A program made the translations under genes and the position numbers. A DNA stretch of 64,000 nucleotides from Cycas panzhihuaensis (taxonomy: Eukaryota > Cycadophyta): assembly GCA_023213395.1 (NCBI GenBank), contig CM041465.1, positions 195,555,741 to 195,619,740 of the forward strand, in the 5' to 3' direction. Within the stretch, counting starts at the first letter, position 1, and each line of letters opens with the position of its first letter. The notes under the pieces were generated by a model. It ran no database searches and was not told where the DNA came from. It saw nothing but the letters and a program-made list of their open reading frames with translations. Below, piece by piece: positions 24,561 to 34,129 of the stretch.

Positions 24561-25459
24561 TCAATAATATGGCCTATTTTATGACAGTAGGCACAACTAG
24601 AGTTCTGAGAAGAAGATGCATTGTTTCTGTTAGAAACGTATTGATTGGAAGTATTTTGGTTTTTAGTTAGACCAGAATATTTAACATTATTGTGAGAATT
24701 GGATGGTGAACCTCAATGAAGTTTTTAGAATTTTTTATTGTTATTATGAAAGTTATTATTCTGTTGTCTGTTTTTAAATTGTGGCTTAGTTTTAGAAAAC
24801 AAAGCCTGTGAATGATCTTTTATTGCACCTGTTTTGATTAACATTATTTGATGTTCAATCGGCTGATTTGTTGGCTGATTGAATGTGATGGGTGGATTGC
24901 CAACTTGTTGTCTGGCAGCTTGGTAAAGATTGAAGTGTTTTGGTAATTTATTAACTATAAGACGTACGAGCGTGTCATCGTCTTTGACATGCATAGTTAT
25001 TTTTTCTATATCACCTTCTTTGATTTTTGATTTAATATAATTATCTAAATATTTATTAATTGATTGAGTTTTTGTTAAGAAATCTTCAACATTTGTAAAG
25101 TCATCAAAGGTAATATTATATAATTGCTCTTCTAAGATAGCTACTTGATGTGTATCAACCTTGTCGTATTTTTCTTCCAATGTTTTCCAAACAGTGGCTA
25201 AGTCATCTTTTTCAGAAAACTGCCGACTGATTTCTGGTGAGAAAGAATTTAATATGGTGCCTAATGCGGCATCTGAGTTCATCAGATATATAATATTCTC
25301 AGTAGCATCAGCTTTTGGTTTTTGGAATTCACCTATTACATATCTCCATACTTTTTGCTGTTTAAGCTGATGGGATATGCGATTCCTCTAGTCAGCATAG
25401 TTTGAGCTAGTTAACACTGGAATTACAACACAAGTGATTGTCCCTGGCATTAATGCCAT
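24560..25459 (-). pseudogene. Copia A1 gag
   Basis: Translation starts at an ATG whose first base is 25459. It runs with one stop (in a Y-A-D-stop-R-N-R context, normally Trp) into the 185-residue open piece 24725-25282. That piece carries the UBN2 gag features: VWKTLEEKYDKVDTHQ, VEDFLTKTQSINKYLDNYI, VKDDDTLVRLIVNKLPKHF. The knuckle near 24560-24600 reads C-AY-C-HKIG-H-IIDI-Y, so the fourth zinc ligand is tyrosine. Confidence 0.88.
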
Positions 25460-26181
25460 ATTGCGAGTGTTGAGGTGTATTTGAAGATTACAAAACTATG
25501 AAAGTGACTTGAAAAATAATTACCTAATAAAAAACACTAATCTTCACAAAGACATCTTCATTAATTGATTTTAAAATAAAAAGATCATATGTTTTTAAAC
25601 AGAAACAAACAACAATTTAAGCAGTTATTTTAAAAAAAAGTTTTCTTTTTAAAAATAGTCCCCCTTAGGAAAAAAAATCCCTTTAGAAAAATAAACTGAC
25701 CCCCTTAAAATAAGAATTCTCTTTTATAAGTAATTAAATAGTTTTCTTAATGCAGTAAGTGATTTTTAAACACTAGGTATTTTGTTTCCCTTTTTATAAA
25801 CAAAAGTGTATAATATTTAGGATTAAGTTTGAATCTTATAGGTTAAGTGTTAAAAGGAAATTAAAGGATGTAATGGTAAAAGATTAATTAGATTTACCTA
25901 GGATTTACTATATTTAAAAAAAAAAAAATTAAATTTAATCGTTAAAATATATTGAAGGATAATAATAATAAGATTTTTATATATACCTTATGAGAATAGG
26001 ATTTTATAAAAAAGTTAATAAAATGTTTGTATTAAAACAAAGGGGGCATTAGAGTTATTTTAACAAAGTATTATAGGAGGGGTTTTAAAGTTTGTTTAAA
26101 TAAAAAATTTAAGGGAAGGGAAAGTCAAATTATAGAATATAATGTGGAGGGGGGGAGACAAAATTATTAATAAGGGAGGGA

Positions 26182-26723
26182 CTTTTGATTTAAATCAAAG
26201 TGTTAAATTTGAGGGGGGGCAACTTTGATTTACATCAAAGTATTAAGATTAAAGAAAAAGGTTTTCGACTTTGATTCATTTGAATCAAAAGGAATTAGAA
26301 GGTAATTATAAAATTTAAGAAGTGGGAATTGAAATGAAAGTATTAAGTTATAATAGTTAACATCAAAGTTTGATTTAAATTAATAATAAAAAATTTTATA
26401 AGGTTTAGGAAGGGGGGATAACTTTGATTAAAATCAAAGTATAAGGTCTAAAAAATAGAGATTGATTAAACAAAAAAAAAAAACAAAGGAGTAATTAAGG
26501 TTTAGAAGGGGGGAGTTTTGATTTATTTTAAAATTAACAAAATATAAGGAGGGGGGTTTTATTTCAATCAAAATAATTTTGGGTTAACGGGACAAACTTT
26601 GATTTCAAATCAAAGTATCAAGTTTTAAAAAAAGAGGGGGGCTTTGATTCAATTGAATCAAAAAATAAAAAGTATTTTTATAAAGTTAAGGGGGGGGGGG
26701 GTTTTGATTCGATTAAATCAAAG
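26182..26723. repeat. Array of palindromes related to ACTTTGATTnAATCAAAGT, separated by G-tracts
   Basis: At least seven copies: 26182-26200, 26223-26240, 26268-26291, 26421-26440, 26596-26616, 26642-26661 and 26702-26723. Each is an inverted repeat of CTTTGATT with AATCAAAG around a 0-6 base centre, some perfect, such as ACTTTGATTAAAATCAAAGT. Between them lie runs of 6-12 G (26213-26219, 26690-26701 and others). The copies differ in the centre, so the stems look better kept than the loops. Confidence 0.8.
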
Positions 26724-27389
26724 ATTAAAGGGTATTATAAAGTTAAGGGGGGATAGATTTAATTAAATAAAAAATAAAGGATATTATTTATAAGGTTAAA
26801 AAGGGGGATAGATTCATTAAAATAAAAAATAAATTAAAATAAAACATAAAAAGAATGCGGACCCGACGAGTTTATAAAACATAAAATGAAAAAATAAAGT
26901 AGTTTTGGGGTGTGGGGGGGAAAAGGTAGAAACCCTACCTCATTTCCTTGCCATGGCGGTGACGAACTTTTCTTGCTTGCAGGTCTGCGACGGAGGCGTG
27001 AGGATGAAGGCTTCTGCAGGTCGAATTGCTTCTGCAAGTCGACGGAGGCTTCGTGCTTCATCCTTTCTTCTTAGATTCTGCTCGTAGTTCCAGGAAATCT
27101 TCGTTATCGTGAAGTTTAGGGCTCCAACCCCGGCTCCAAACCCCATTTCTCAAAAATCCCTAGAAAGCTTCAGTTCCAGCGTCATATCGGCTGCAAGATT
27201 TGATTGCTCGCCACTCTCTTTCTTGTTCTTTTCTGAGAAGGCTCTAGCTGCGGCGGATTACCCAGAGTTCAAGTCTAACGCCTCAGAATAGCTCCCTGTC
27301 ATTGCAACTTGGTATGGCATCCCAGATGGAGATTTTCTTCTTAATTTGCTGATTGGCTTCTTATCTTTTTTCTTCACATAGCATTGCGT

Positions 27390-27520
27390 TTGACCCTAGT
27401 TAAGGTTTCTTCAATGAGAACAACCTTCATTGTTGGCAGTTTCAGAACGGGATACTGTGTTTAAGCCTGGTTAGGGTTTCTACAACAAGAACGACCTTCG
27501 TTGTTGGTAGTTTTTGTGTA
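27390..27520. repeat. Imperfect tandem duplication in the copia A1 leader
   Basis: Two blocks share the order '..gtta.ggtttct.caa...gaacaacctt.cattgttgg.ag', starting near 27391 and 27463, about 72-75 bases apart. They lie just upstream (plus strand) of the CTGCCTTAATGGCAG repeats. No coding role is visible. Confidence 0.5.
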
Positions 27521-27525
27521 CGGCT

Positions 27526-27772
27526 CTGCCTTAATGGCAGTTTTTTATGTACGACTCTGCCTTGATGGCAAATTTTGTATACGGCTTTGGTGTAAATAAA
27601 TAAAATAAAAAAAGGTTCTGGTAGTTTCTATGTAAAAGACTGATGTATGGAAAAAGCTCTGCCTTAATGGCAGTTTTTTATGTAAAGGACTGCTGAATGG
27701 AAAAAGTTCTGCCTTAATGGTAGTTTTTATGTAAAGGATTGCTGAATGGAAAAAGTTCTGCCTTAATGGCAG
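27526..27772. repeat. Repeats around CTGCCTTAATGGCAG, three in tandem at 50 bp
   Basis: The palindrome-like CTGCC-TTAAT-GGCAG occurs at 27526-27540, 27557-27570 (one changed, one short), 27659-27673, 27709-27723 and 27758-27772. The last three are spaced 50 and 49 bases and share a long unit including 'tttttatgtaaagga.tgctgaatggaaaaagtt'. They lie about 160-400 bases from the 5' LTR, in the leader. Confidence 0.75.
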
Positions 27773-27928
27773 TTTTTATGTAAAAAAAAATTACAGGGTT
27801 TTGTATGAATGATCACTGTGGCCCATGTAAAAAAAAATTAGGTTTTATTGTGAAAAAAAAAAAAAATGAAAATGTATTGGATGGTTAATGCATTAATGCA
27901 AAAAAAGTAAAGGAATAGGCACCATAAA

Positions 27929-27940
27929 GCTTTGATGCCA
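27929..27940 (-). other. Primer-binding site of copia A1
   Basis: On the minus strand, directly next to the 5' LTR, the sequence reads TGGCATCAAAGC, matching the initiator tRNA-Met primer site TGGTATCAGAGC at 10 of 12 positions. Confidence 0.75.
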
Positions 27941-28411
27941 TGATGGAATAAGCACATGCACAACATCACAGGATCATAGAATTAAAAACATCACAGGAAA
28001 CATTTGACATTACACATGCACACAGGTTTGATAGGTGGAAAACCCCTTTTGGGGAAGAAAACCCACCTCCTAAATATTCTAGTTTTATTAATAAAAAATA
28101 CTAAACAAAAACCATATAATAAAACCATCTATAAACAAAAACCATATAATAAAACCATCTACAAACCAAACCAGCCTTTGAAAAGGCATAAGGACAGCCC
28201 TTCTAGATTCCTGGAACATTCTCCATGAATCTAGGAGATAATTAAATACTAAGGAGGTTCGTTGAAATGCAGTTTTGCAATTTCAACGACCTTCCGCAAA
28301 TTAAATGAATAAACCTAAGTTAAAAACTTTACAATTACTTAAATTATATTTTAGACATGTGACATAAATAATTACATTAAAATACATAAGTTTGTATTAT
28401 ACAATCTAACA
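27941..28411 (-). mobile_element. 5' LTR of copia A1
   Basis: 471 bases with the same ends as 20709-21156. A 30-base unit starting ACCATATAAT at 28111 is repeated at 28141; the other LTR has one copy. Both LTRs keep the 'gttcgttgaaatgcagtt..gcaatttcaacgac' block, whose halves GTTGAAAT...ATTTCAAC can form a hairpin. Confidence 0.9.
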
Positions 28412-29100
28412 GTATTATCATAAGGAAATTATTGAGAAATTAAAGCATGAATTATTAGAGTAAGTTGCAATTGTTCCAAGCCAAAGCCCATTCATTCTTA
28501 CAATCATATTAGTGCTTGAAAAGTATGTATCCTATTGGATGTGTGGAGATTATAGGCCATTAAATAAGGTAACAATAAAAAATCGGTACCGAATGCTATA
28601 GATTAATGACGTCTTAAACAAATTACACGAAAGATAGTTTTTCACCAAAATCAATTTATGATCAAAATATTATCAAGTTTGGGTATGAGTACAGGACACA
28701 ACAAAAACTATAATCTAAATCTGCGAAGTGCATTATGAGTCCAAGGCTCTACCTTTTTGAATTAGCAAATGCACTAGTCATATTTTAAGCATCTATGAAC
28801 AAGGTATTCCACCCATATCTCCACAAGTTTGTACTAGTCTTCTTTGATAATATTTTGATTTATAGTTAGACATAAGAGGGGCGCCTACAACATGTCAGGC
28901 AAGTGCTAGAAACACTTCAAGATAATGCTTTATTCATAAATATAAACAACTGTATTTTAGAAAACAAGAATTGAAATATTTAGGCCATATCATATCAAAG
29001 GAAGGAGTTAAAATGGATCCCCAAAAAATATAGGTAATGTTAGATTAACCTACATTGAACAACAACATTAATGTTAGGGGATTTCTAGGCATGCAAGGGG
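28412..29100 (+). pseudogene. Gypsy G1 reverse transcriptase, main piece
   Basis: After the five-base duplication (gtatt, 28412-28416) the RT continues with HKEIIEKLKHELLE, then a CGDYRPLNKVT block. The catalytic box near 28838-28862 reads FFDN in VFFDNILIYS, so the second catalytic aspartate is asparagine. Several stops are present. Removing copia A1 and one duplication copy puts the two pieces in one reading frame, which confirms the insertion site. Confidence 0.8.
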
Positions 29101-29500
29101 TCAATTGATGTTTCATCAAGGGTATGCCCACATTGTAATGCCTTTATCTAATTTGACTAAGAAATATGTGTTTGGATGGGATGAGAAAGTAAGCAAGGCA
29201 TTCAATCCCCTCAAGGAGGTATTAACATCACCCCTAATTTTCATAACTTCAAATTTCAAGAAACCATTTGTATTGGAATGTGATGCCATAAGTGAAGGGT
29301 AATGGGTCATGATAATGTAGGATACTCACCCTATTGCTTTTGAGACTTAAAAGTTCAAAGGGAAGAGAAGGGTCCACCCCATTTATGACAAGGAGATATT
29401 GGCCATAGTCCATATTATTACAAAGTGGCGACAGTATCTAGTGAGCAATAAGTTTCAGGTGAAAACAAATCATGCTAGTCTTAATACTTCCTAACTTAAT
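29100..29500 (+). pseudogene. Gypsy G1 RNase H
   Basis: An open piece of 65 codons (29105-29302) contains the connection/RNase H start (PLSNLTKKYVFGWDEK, then FVLECDAIS), where gypsy elements have the first catalytic Asp (LECDAS). It continues broken through KRRVHPIYDKEILAIVHIITKWRRYL to QVKTNHASL. Nothing of the integrase follows. Confidence 0.75.
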
Positions 29501-29599
29501 AAAATCTATCAGAAGCACAATAAAAGTGGGAAAGCAATCACTTCATTTATATGGGAAAGCAATCAACTGGCTTTATTGGTGGAGTAAGGATTACTAGGG

Positions 29600-30038
29600 A
29601 ACATGTCACTACAACTAGGATTTTTAAAATCTTTGTTAACAGAACTATATGAGAACATATGAAGCAAAAATCACTTCACTCAATTAATGTGTCTACAACA
29701 AATGGATACTATCCAAGCTTACATAAAAGAATTTTAATATCTACAAAGCATTCTAACCTCCAAAATCAACTTTGGTTTACTACTTAAAGCATATATTTAA
29801 GGACTCAAATGAACTATCAAGTTCTATCTAAAGACATTGGGTATACAGTCTAAGGGAAGCAATAAGACAAGCATGCAATATAAAAGTAGGATTTAGGGAA
29901 ACATGCAAGAGTTATGTTCATACCTATGGGACAAGGAAATAGACCAAATTAGTACTAGTTAGGGACCAAGGTTGAACCACCACTCAGAGAACAAAATGAA
30001 CACGGGCTTACAGAAGGTAGGTTGTCAAAGGCAAAACA
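29600..30038 (+). pseudogene. Gypsy G2 gag, capsid part
   Basis: The frame carrying HFTQLMCLQQMDTIQAYIKEF, then INFGLLLKAYI.GLK and TIKFYLKTL fits the C-terminal capsid domain of gypsy gag (normally F..L.Q...V..Y...F and GL...I). Stops interrupt it. It ends in the AAACA target duplication at 30034-30038. Confidence 0.65.
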
Positions 30039-30243
30039 TGTAGTGCATCCAACATCCACTATTGAAGCAAATATAAGCTTGGTAAACATTTCTTCAAAAT
30101 AAGTTTTATTATATTGAATAAATGTGATGATTTAACATGATTCTAGTGGTATATTTATACAAATGAGACACCCCTTTATGAGAAGTTATGATTATTGATA
30201 ATTAATTTGTTAATGTTTATAATTGGTTGCAAGATTTGCAACA
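30039..30243 (-). mobile_element. 3' LTR of the non-autonomous element
   Basis: 205 bases, begins TGTAGTGCATCC and ends TTTGCAACA on the plus strand. The adjoining 30244-30260, read on the minus strand, is the purine tract. Confidence 0.85.
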
Positions 30244-32516
30244 AGTCCTTCCCTTTCAAAATTCTTTGTAATCAAAGCATGAAAAAGCTAAAAAAAACTC
30301 TATATCAGCACCTCCAATTGCTATTAAGATGTTTGAAGTGGTCTTATTACATGTAAAAATTGTTATTGTATAATTTCCTATAAAGTAGATAATGGTGACT
30401 TCTCCCTTTGGTAAATTATATTATCATTTTTGTATTATATGGAACAATTTTCATTTTGCTCAAGCATGCCAAGTTTATGAGTGTTTTGCTCAAGCATGCC
30501 AAGATTATGGATTTCGTAAGAGAGAAGGCCCACATTATCATTTGAAATTTCCCTTTGAGCAAGAAAAGAGTCCATCCCATCATCCAAAGATTCATCTTAC
30601 ACCATAGGTAGCACAAGACATTCCTTCCAAACATTTAGTTCTAAGGGAGACATACTATCATTAAGTGGAGATATACGTGAAGCAAGGTCCTTAATATATT
30701 CATCAAATGTTTGTGATAGTGGAAAATTAACCTCTATAATTGGTGCTTTATGAGATCCAATATTTGCTTCAAATAGAGTCACAACATAAGCAACTTGATA
30801 CATTATTTTTTAAAGCTCTAAGACAAAGGTTTCCCAATCTAGTTCATTGTGCAAGGAGTGATAAGTCCTATCCCATGTATGAAGGTGATCTATAAAACAA
30901 AATGCAATCAAAATTTATAAACATTTTTTTTTAAATTAATGATGATTTTTCTCAAAGAATTATTCAAATATACCAAACTATTCGTAAAAACTAATAGATC
31001 CATTACTCTCGAAAAAGGGAAGGTCACTTGTAAAGATTATTCCTTTTTTTTTTTTTTTGTAAAGATTATTCCTTTTTCTTTTTTTTCCTAACCTATTGCT
31101 AGAACTCATTTGTAAATTATGATGTGGAGGTAGGCATCAAATATCCTTGTTATTAACCTAATTTTCTAAGTCTTAAGTCAATGTAGTTATATGAGTGGAT
31201 AGTGTTCTTTGGCCTCCAACGAAGCGATTACGATGATAGCACCAACATGCAACTGACTAGTCCTCTCTAATGTACACACCACATTGATACTAATTGCTAA
31301 TACACTCTTGGTATGGTATGGTCGTTATGCTCTTAGTGGGACCTCAAGCTACTTTTTGCGTGCATTGGAGGTCCCATTAAGAGTATAATGGCATGCTTGT
31401 CTTCCTTGTACTTGATATATCAAATATATTGGAATACATTCTTCGTTTACTACTTAGACTGTGAACAATACATGCAATAGATGTCTCCACTTGGCTGCAC
31501 ACAGGAGGTCTTGGTGATGGAAATCATATTGATTGGGGATAGCTTGCAGTTATTATTCTTTGAGTGTGGGCAATATGTTAGACCGTGATCATGTGGTTAA
31601 TACTTTTGTTTATGCCCAATTTGCAGGTCTATTTCATGTACTGTTATGCTACTGGTTATTCCATATGATTTTTATATCTCTTTTGCAACGGCTATATATA
31701 GTTTAAAGCTACTGTGTATGCTTTCTTAGACGTGAGCCAGAGCACACTGTCATGCGCCCAATGATAATTATACATTTGCAAGCAGGTGGCAAGTTATATT
31801 TACACGCAATATCGTGGCACACTTAGGTAATATCATGGCTTGGCGCAAAGGTTTACACAAGCAACAAATAATATATTTGCAATGATATCTAATAGGCAAG
31901 TAGTAATTGTAGCATTTTGGAAAGCAAATATATACACTGATAGGGGAGACTTAGAAAATAATATGTATATGTGTTAATAGGCTAGACTCGAAGCATGTAA
32001 CAAATTATTTGCAGTGGCATCTAATTTGTAGGCATCTCTAAAAGCAAATAGTATGTATAGGTATTATTTACTAATGACTTAGAAATAGGTTCTATGTTTG
32101 GTATTGTGTGTTAGCACATAATAATAATATGTATACAATACAATAGCCATAATTTGTAGGTTTCTTGGAATGCGACTTGTAGCAATAATGTCTATGGTAT
32201 TATTTGAGGTGATTTAGAAGAGTATGATAGGCTATGTGTCTCATATTATGTGTCATCCACACAAGCGACTTGATGCAGAAGGGTAAAGATGTGAATGAGA
32301 CAAATAGAGGTCGGGTATACAAGGGTAAAAAATATATCAAAGATAGTTCTAGGATATATCATAGGTGGTATATTAATAGGGTATGGTGCTTAATAATACT
32401 TAGAGATGAGAAAACAAGAGAATGAGGCAAAAACACATAATGCAAGGTAGAGGGCACATGGCTCAAAATGAGTTCATAGTGGAAGAGTCTTTTAGATCTA
32501 AATCTTTGATATCACA
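30244..32516. other. Interior of the non-autonomous LTR element
   Basis: No retroelement domain is visible on either strand. The longest frames (30392-30607 plus, 30597-30803 minus) lack recognisable motifs. A 28-base direct duplication around TTTTGCTCAAGCATGCCAAG occurs at about 30455-30510. T-rich tracts with a repeated 'gtaaagattattcctttttt' lie at 31034-31085. The sequence could be captured host DNA or a decayed interior. Confidence 0.55.
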
Positions 32517-32721
32517 TGTAATGGATCTAGTGTCCACTACCTAAGTAAATATAAGTTTGGTAAATATTTGTTCAAAATTAATTTTATTGTATTAAATAAA
32601 TGTGATGATTTTATATGATTCTATGAGCATATTTATACAATTGAGGCACGCTTTCATGAGAATTTATGAATATTGATAATTGTTTTGTTAATATTTATAA
32701 TTGGCTGTAAGGTTTGCAACA
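32517..32721 (-). mobile_element. 5' LTR of the non-autonomous element
   Basis: 205 bases, begins TGTAATGGATC and ends TTTGCAACA on the plus strand. The primer-site-like motif lies immediately to the left (32503-32516, minus strand). Confidence 0.85.
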
Positions 32722-32726
32722 AAACA

Positions 32727-33350
32727 CCTTCAAAATAGGACATGTTTTGACTGCAATAATAAATAGTCATGATCATAAATGTCCAACAAAGAAAGTCTTT
32801 ATACTTAACAATGGAAAAATAGGCATGTTGTTAGAAGATGAATAATTAAAAAAGGCACAATAAACAAAAGAGGATGAAGTAGAAATAGAAGAGATACTCA
32901 ATGAAAAGGTCCATGAGAATGTGTAAATATTCCTTTAAACAATCATAGGAACAATAAATATGCCTCAAACACTATGCTTTGAAGAAAGCATTGAGAATGC
33001 CAAAGTATCAATCTTAATTGATACTAGCAACATGCACAATTTTATTAACAAGTTAACAACAGTCAAGTTGGCCCTCCAAGTCAAATCACTAAAATGGTTC
33101 TAAGTAGTGATTGCTAATGGAAACATTATGCCATGCGAAGGATTTTGTGATAAGGTACACCTTCAAATCTCAGACTACTTATTAAGCACATGAATGTTTG
33201 TCATCCCTATTAGTGGTGTTGATGCAGTGTTATGCATACAATGACTCCAAAACTTCAAAAATATAGTTAGTAATTATAGAATACATTTTGTGAGATTTTT
33301 CCAAAATAGGTGCAAATACAAATTGCAAGCATTACCCATATCCCCTTTAT
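32727..33350 (+). pseudogene. Gypsy G2 zinc knuckle and protease
   Basis: It starts with a CCHC-like knuckle (CFDC ... H..KC, with one frameshift) at about 32745-32790. The retropepsin follows near 33000-33350: SILIDTSNMHNFINKL is the active-site box (Asp-Thr-Ser in place of Asp-Thr/Ser-Gly), then NGNIMPCEGFCDKV and VIPISGVDAVLCIQWLQNF, where working copies read G.D.VLG..WL. Stops are few but the active triplet is altered. Confidence 0.75.
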
Positions 33351-33499
33351 AGCTAGTCTCATCTCATCTCATGGAAAAATTGCTCAAGCAAAATCCTTTG
33401 GGATATCTTATGTTCTACTATAAGGTCTTAATACAAAGTCCCATTTGAAGTACAACTATCATAGATTAGCATAATATAAATTTTTAAGACATTTCCAAG

Positions 33500-34110
33500 G
33501 GGCAATCTCCAGTTCGTGACAATGAACATTCCATAAGCTTAGTATCAGGAGTTGCACCCATCAACATCCAACCTTACTGACACCCATACTACCTCAAGAA
33601 GGAAATAAAATAAATCATTGAGGATTTACTTTAGCAAGGAGCTATCATACTCAATTCTAGTCCATTTGCTTCTCTAGTTATTTTGATTAAAAAAAATGAT
33701 GGATCATATTGAATGTATATTAACTACAACACTAGAAATAAAATAACAATTAAAAATAGGTGTTTGATGTTATGAATTCATGATTTACTAAATGAACTAC
33801 ATGGTGCCAAGTTCTTCTCTAAGATTGATCTCTGCTCCAGATATTATCAAATTTACATAAAAAACAAAAATGTATACAAGATGATTTTTCGGTCACACAA
33901 GGGGTTGTTTGAGTTCCAGGTTATACCATTCGGGTTAACTAATGAACTAATGATCTTTCAATGTATTATGAATACTGTACTTAATCCATTTATTAGAAAA
34001 TTCATCTTGGTATTCTTCAATGACATTCTAATCTATAGTCATATATGGGATGATTACTTAGAGGATCCGTGAGAAGCACTACAGATTTTACATGAAAATT
34101 GATTTTTCGT
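33500..34110 (+). pseudogene. Gypsy G2 reverse transcriptase, truncated
   Basis: The N-terminal blocks are broken. The open piece 33881-34072 covers FRSHKGLFEFQVIPFGLTNE to VFFNDILIYS. The catalytic box reads FFND: the first Asp of the pair is Asn, while G1 has lost the second. The frame ends at DDYLEDP, then LQILHEN is readable to about 34110, where similarity stops. Confidence 0.8.
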
Positions 34111-34129
34111 AAATGACTCGATCTTTGAC

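Larger units (their letters stand above)
25470..27928 (-). other. Long non-coding leader of copia A1
   Basis: About 2.5 kb lies between the primer site and gag with no intact frame of any family. It contains an array of palindromes alternating with G-tracts (26182-26723), a GC-richer stretch (26930-27300), and repeats around CTGCC-TTAAT-GGCAG (27526-27772). Most copia leaders are a few hundred bases or less, so this one is long. Copia D also has a leader of about 2.5 kb. Confidence 0.7.
20709..28411 (-). mobile_element. Nearly complete Ty1/copia retrotransposon (copia A1) inserted in G1
   Basis: Minus-strand order: 5' LTR (27941-28411), primer site, about 2.5 kb leader, gag, protease/pre-integrase, integrase, reverse transcriptase, RNase H, polypurine tract, 3' LTR (20709-21156). 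Both LTRs have TG...CA ends. The flanking five bases are gcatt and gtatt, a target duplication with one change. The coding region has few stops compared with copia A2, so this is a younger copy of that family. It disrupts the reverse transcriptase of G1. Confidence 0.93.
18091..29500 (+). mobile_element. Ty3/gypsy element G1, split by copia A1
   Basis: Order on the plus strand: LTR, primer site, gag with coiled-coil N-terminus, zinc knuckle, protease, reverse transcriptase, RNase H. The reverse transcriptase is cut at 20708/28412 by copia A1 and resumes on the other side. There is no integrase; recognisable sequence stops in RNase H near 29500, where sequence of a second gypsy gag begins. All domains carry stops or frameshifts. 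G1 and G2 share zinc-knuckle and protease spacing, so they are one family. Confidence 0.8.
30039..32721 (-). mobile_element. Non-autonomous LTR retrotransposon, 2.68 kb, exact target duplication
   Basis: Two 205-base LTRs (30039-30243 and 32517-32721), both TG...CA, align without gaps with about 36 differences by eye. AAACA flanks the element on both sides (30034-30038 and 32722-32726). On the minus strand the right LTR is followed by a primer-site-like TGTGATATCAAAG, and the left is preceded by the purine tract GAAAGGGAAGGACT, which sets the orientation. The 2.27-kb interior encodes no gag, protease, RT or integrase that I can find. It splits the gag of G2. Small size and lack of coding place it with TRIM/LARD-type elements. 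Confidence 0.88.
29550..34110 (+). mobile_element. Ty3/gypsy element G2 (same family as G1), truncated at both ends
   Basis: Gag capsid sequence begins near 29600, is interrupted at 30038/32727 by the small LTR element, continues into zinc knuckle, protease and reverse transcriptase, and stops near 34110. There is no LTR, RNase H or integrase. Its knuckle (TCFDCNN..SHDHKCP) and following KKVFILNNGK match G1 (TCFTCKAK...KCP, KKIYMLKNGQ). The abrupt RNase H-to-gag junction near 29.5 kb suggests deletion or recombination between two tandem family members. Confidence 0.72.

Noticed and set aside
26182-26723. CRISPR-like array
   Set aside because: The repeats are short palindromes with unequal spacing, no constant repeat or unique spacers, in a plant retrotransposon leader.
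18091-34110. Endogenous pararetrovirus (caulimovirus) in the gypsy block
   Set aside because: No movement protein or inclusion-body-type frames; LTRs and primer sites are present. In the copia elements integrase is present too. LTR retrotransposons explain it.
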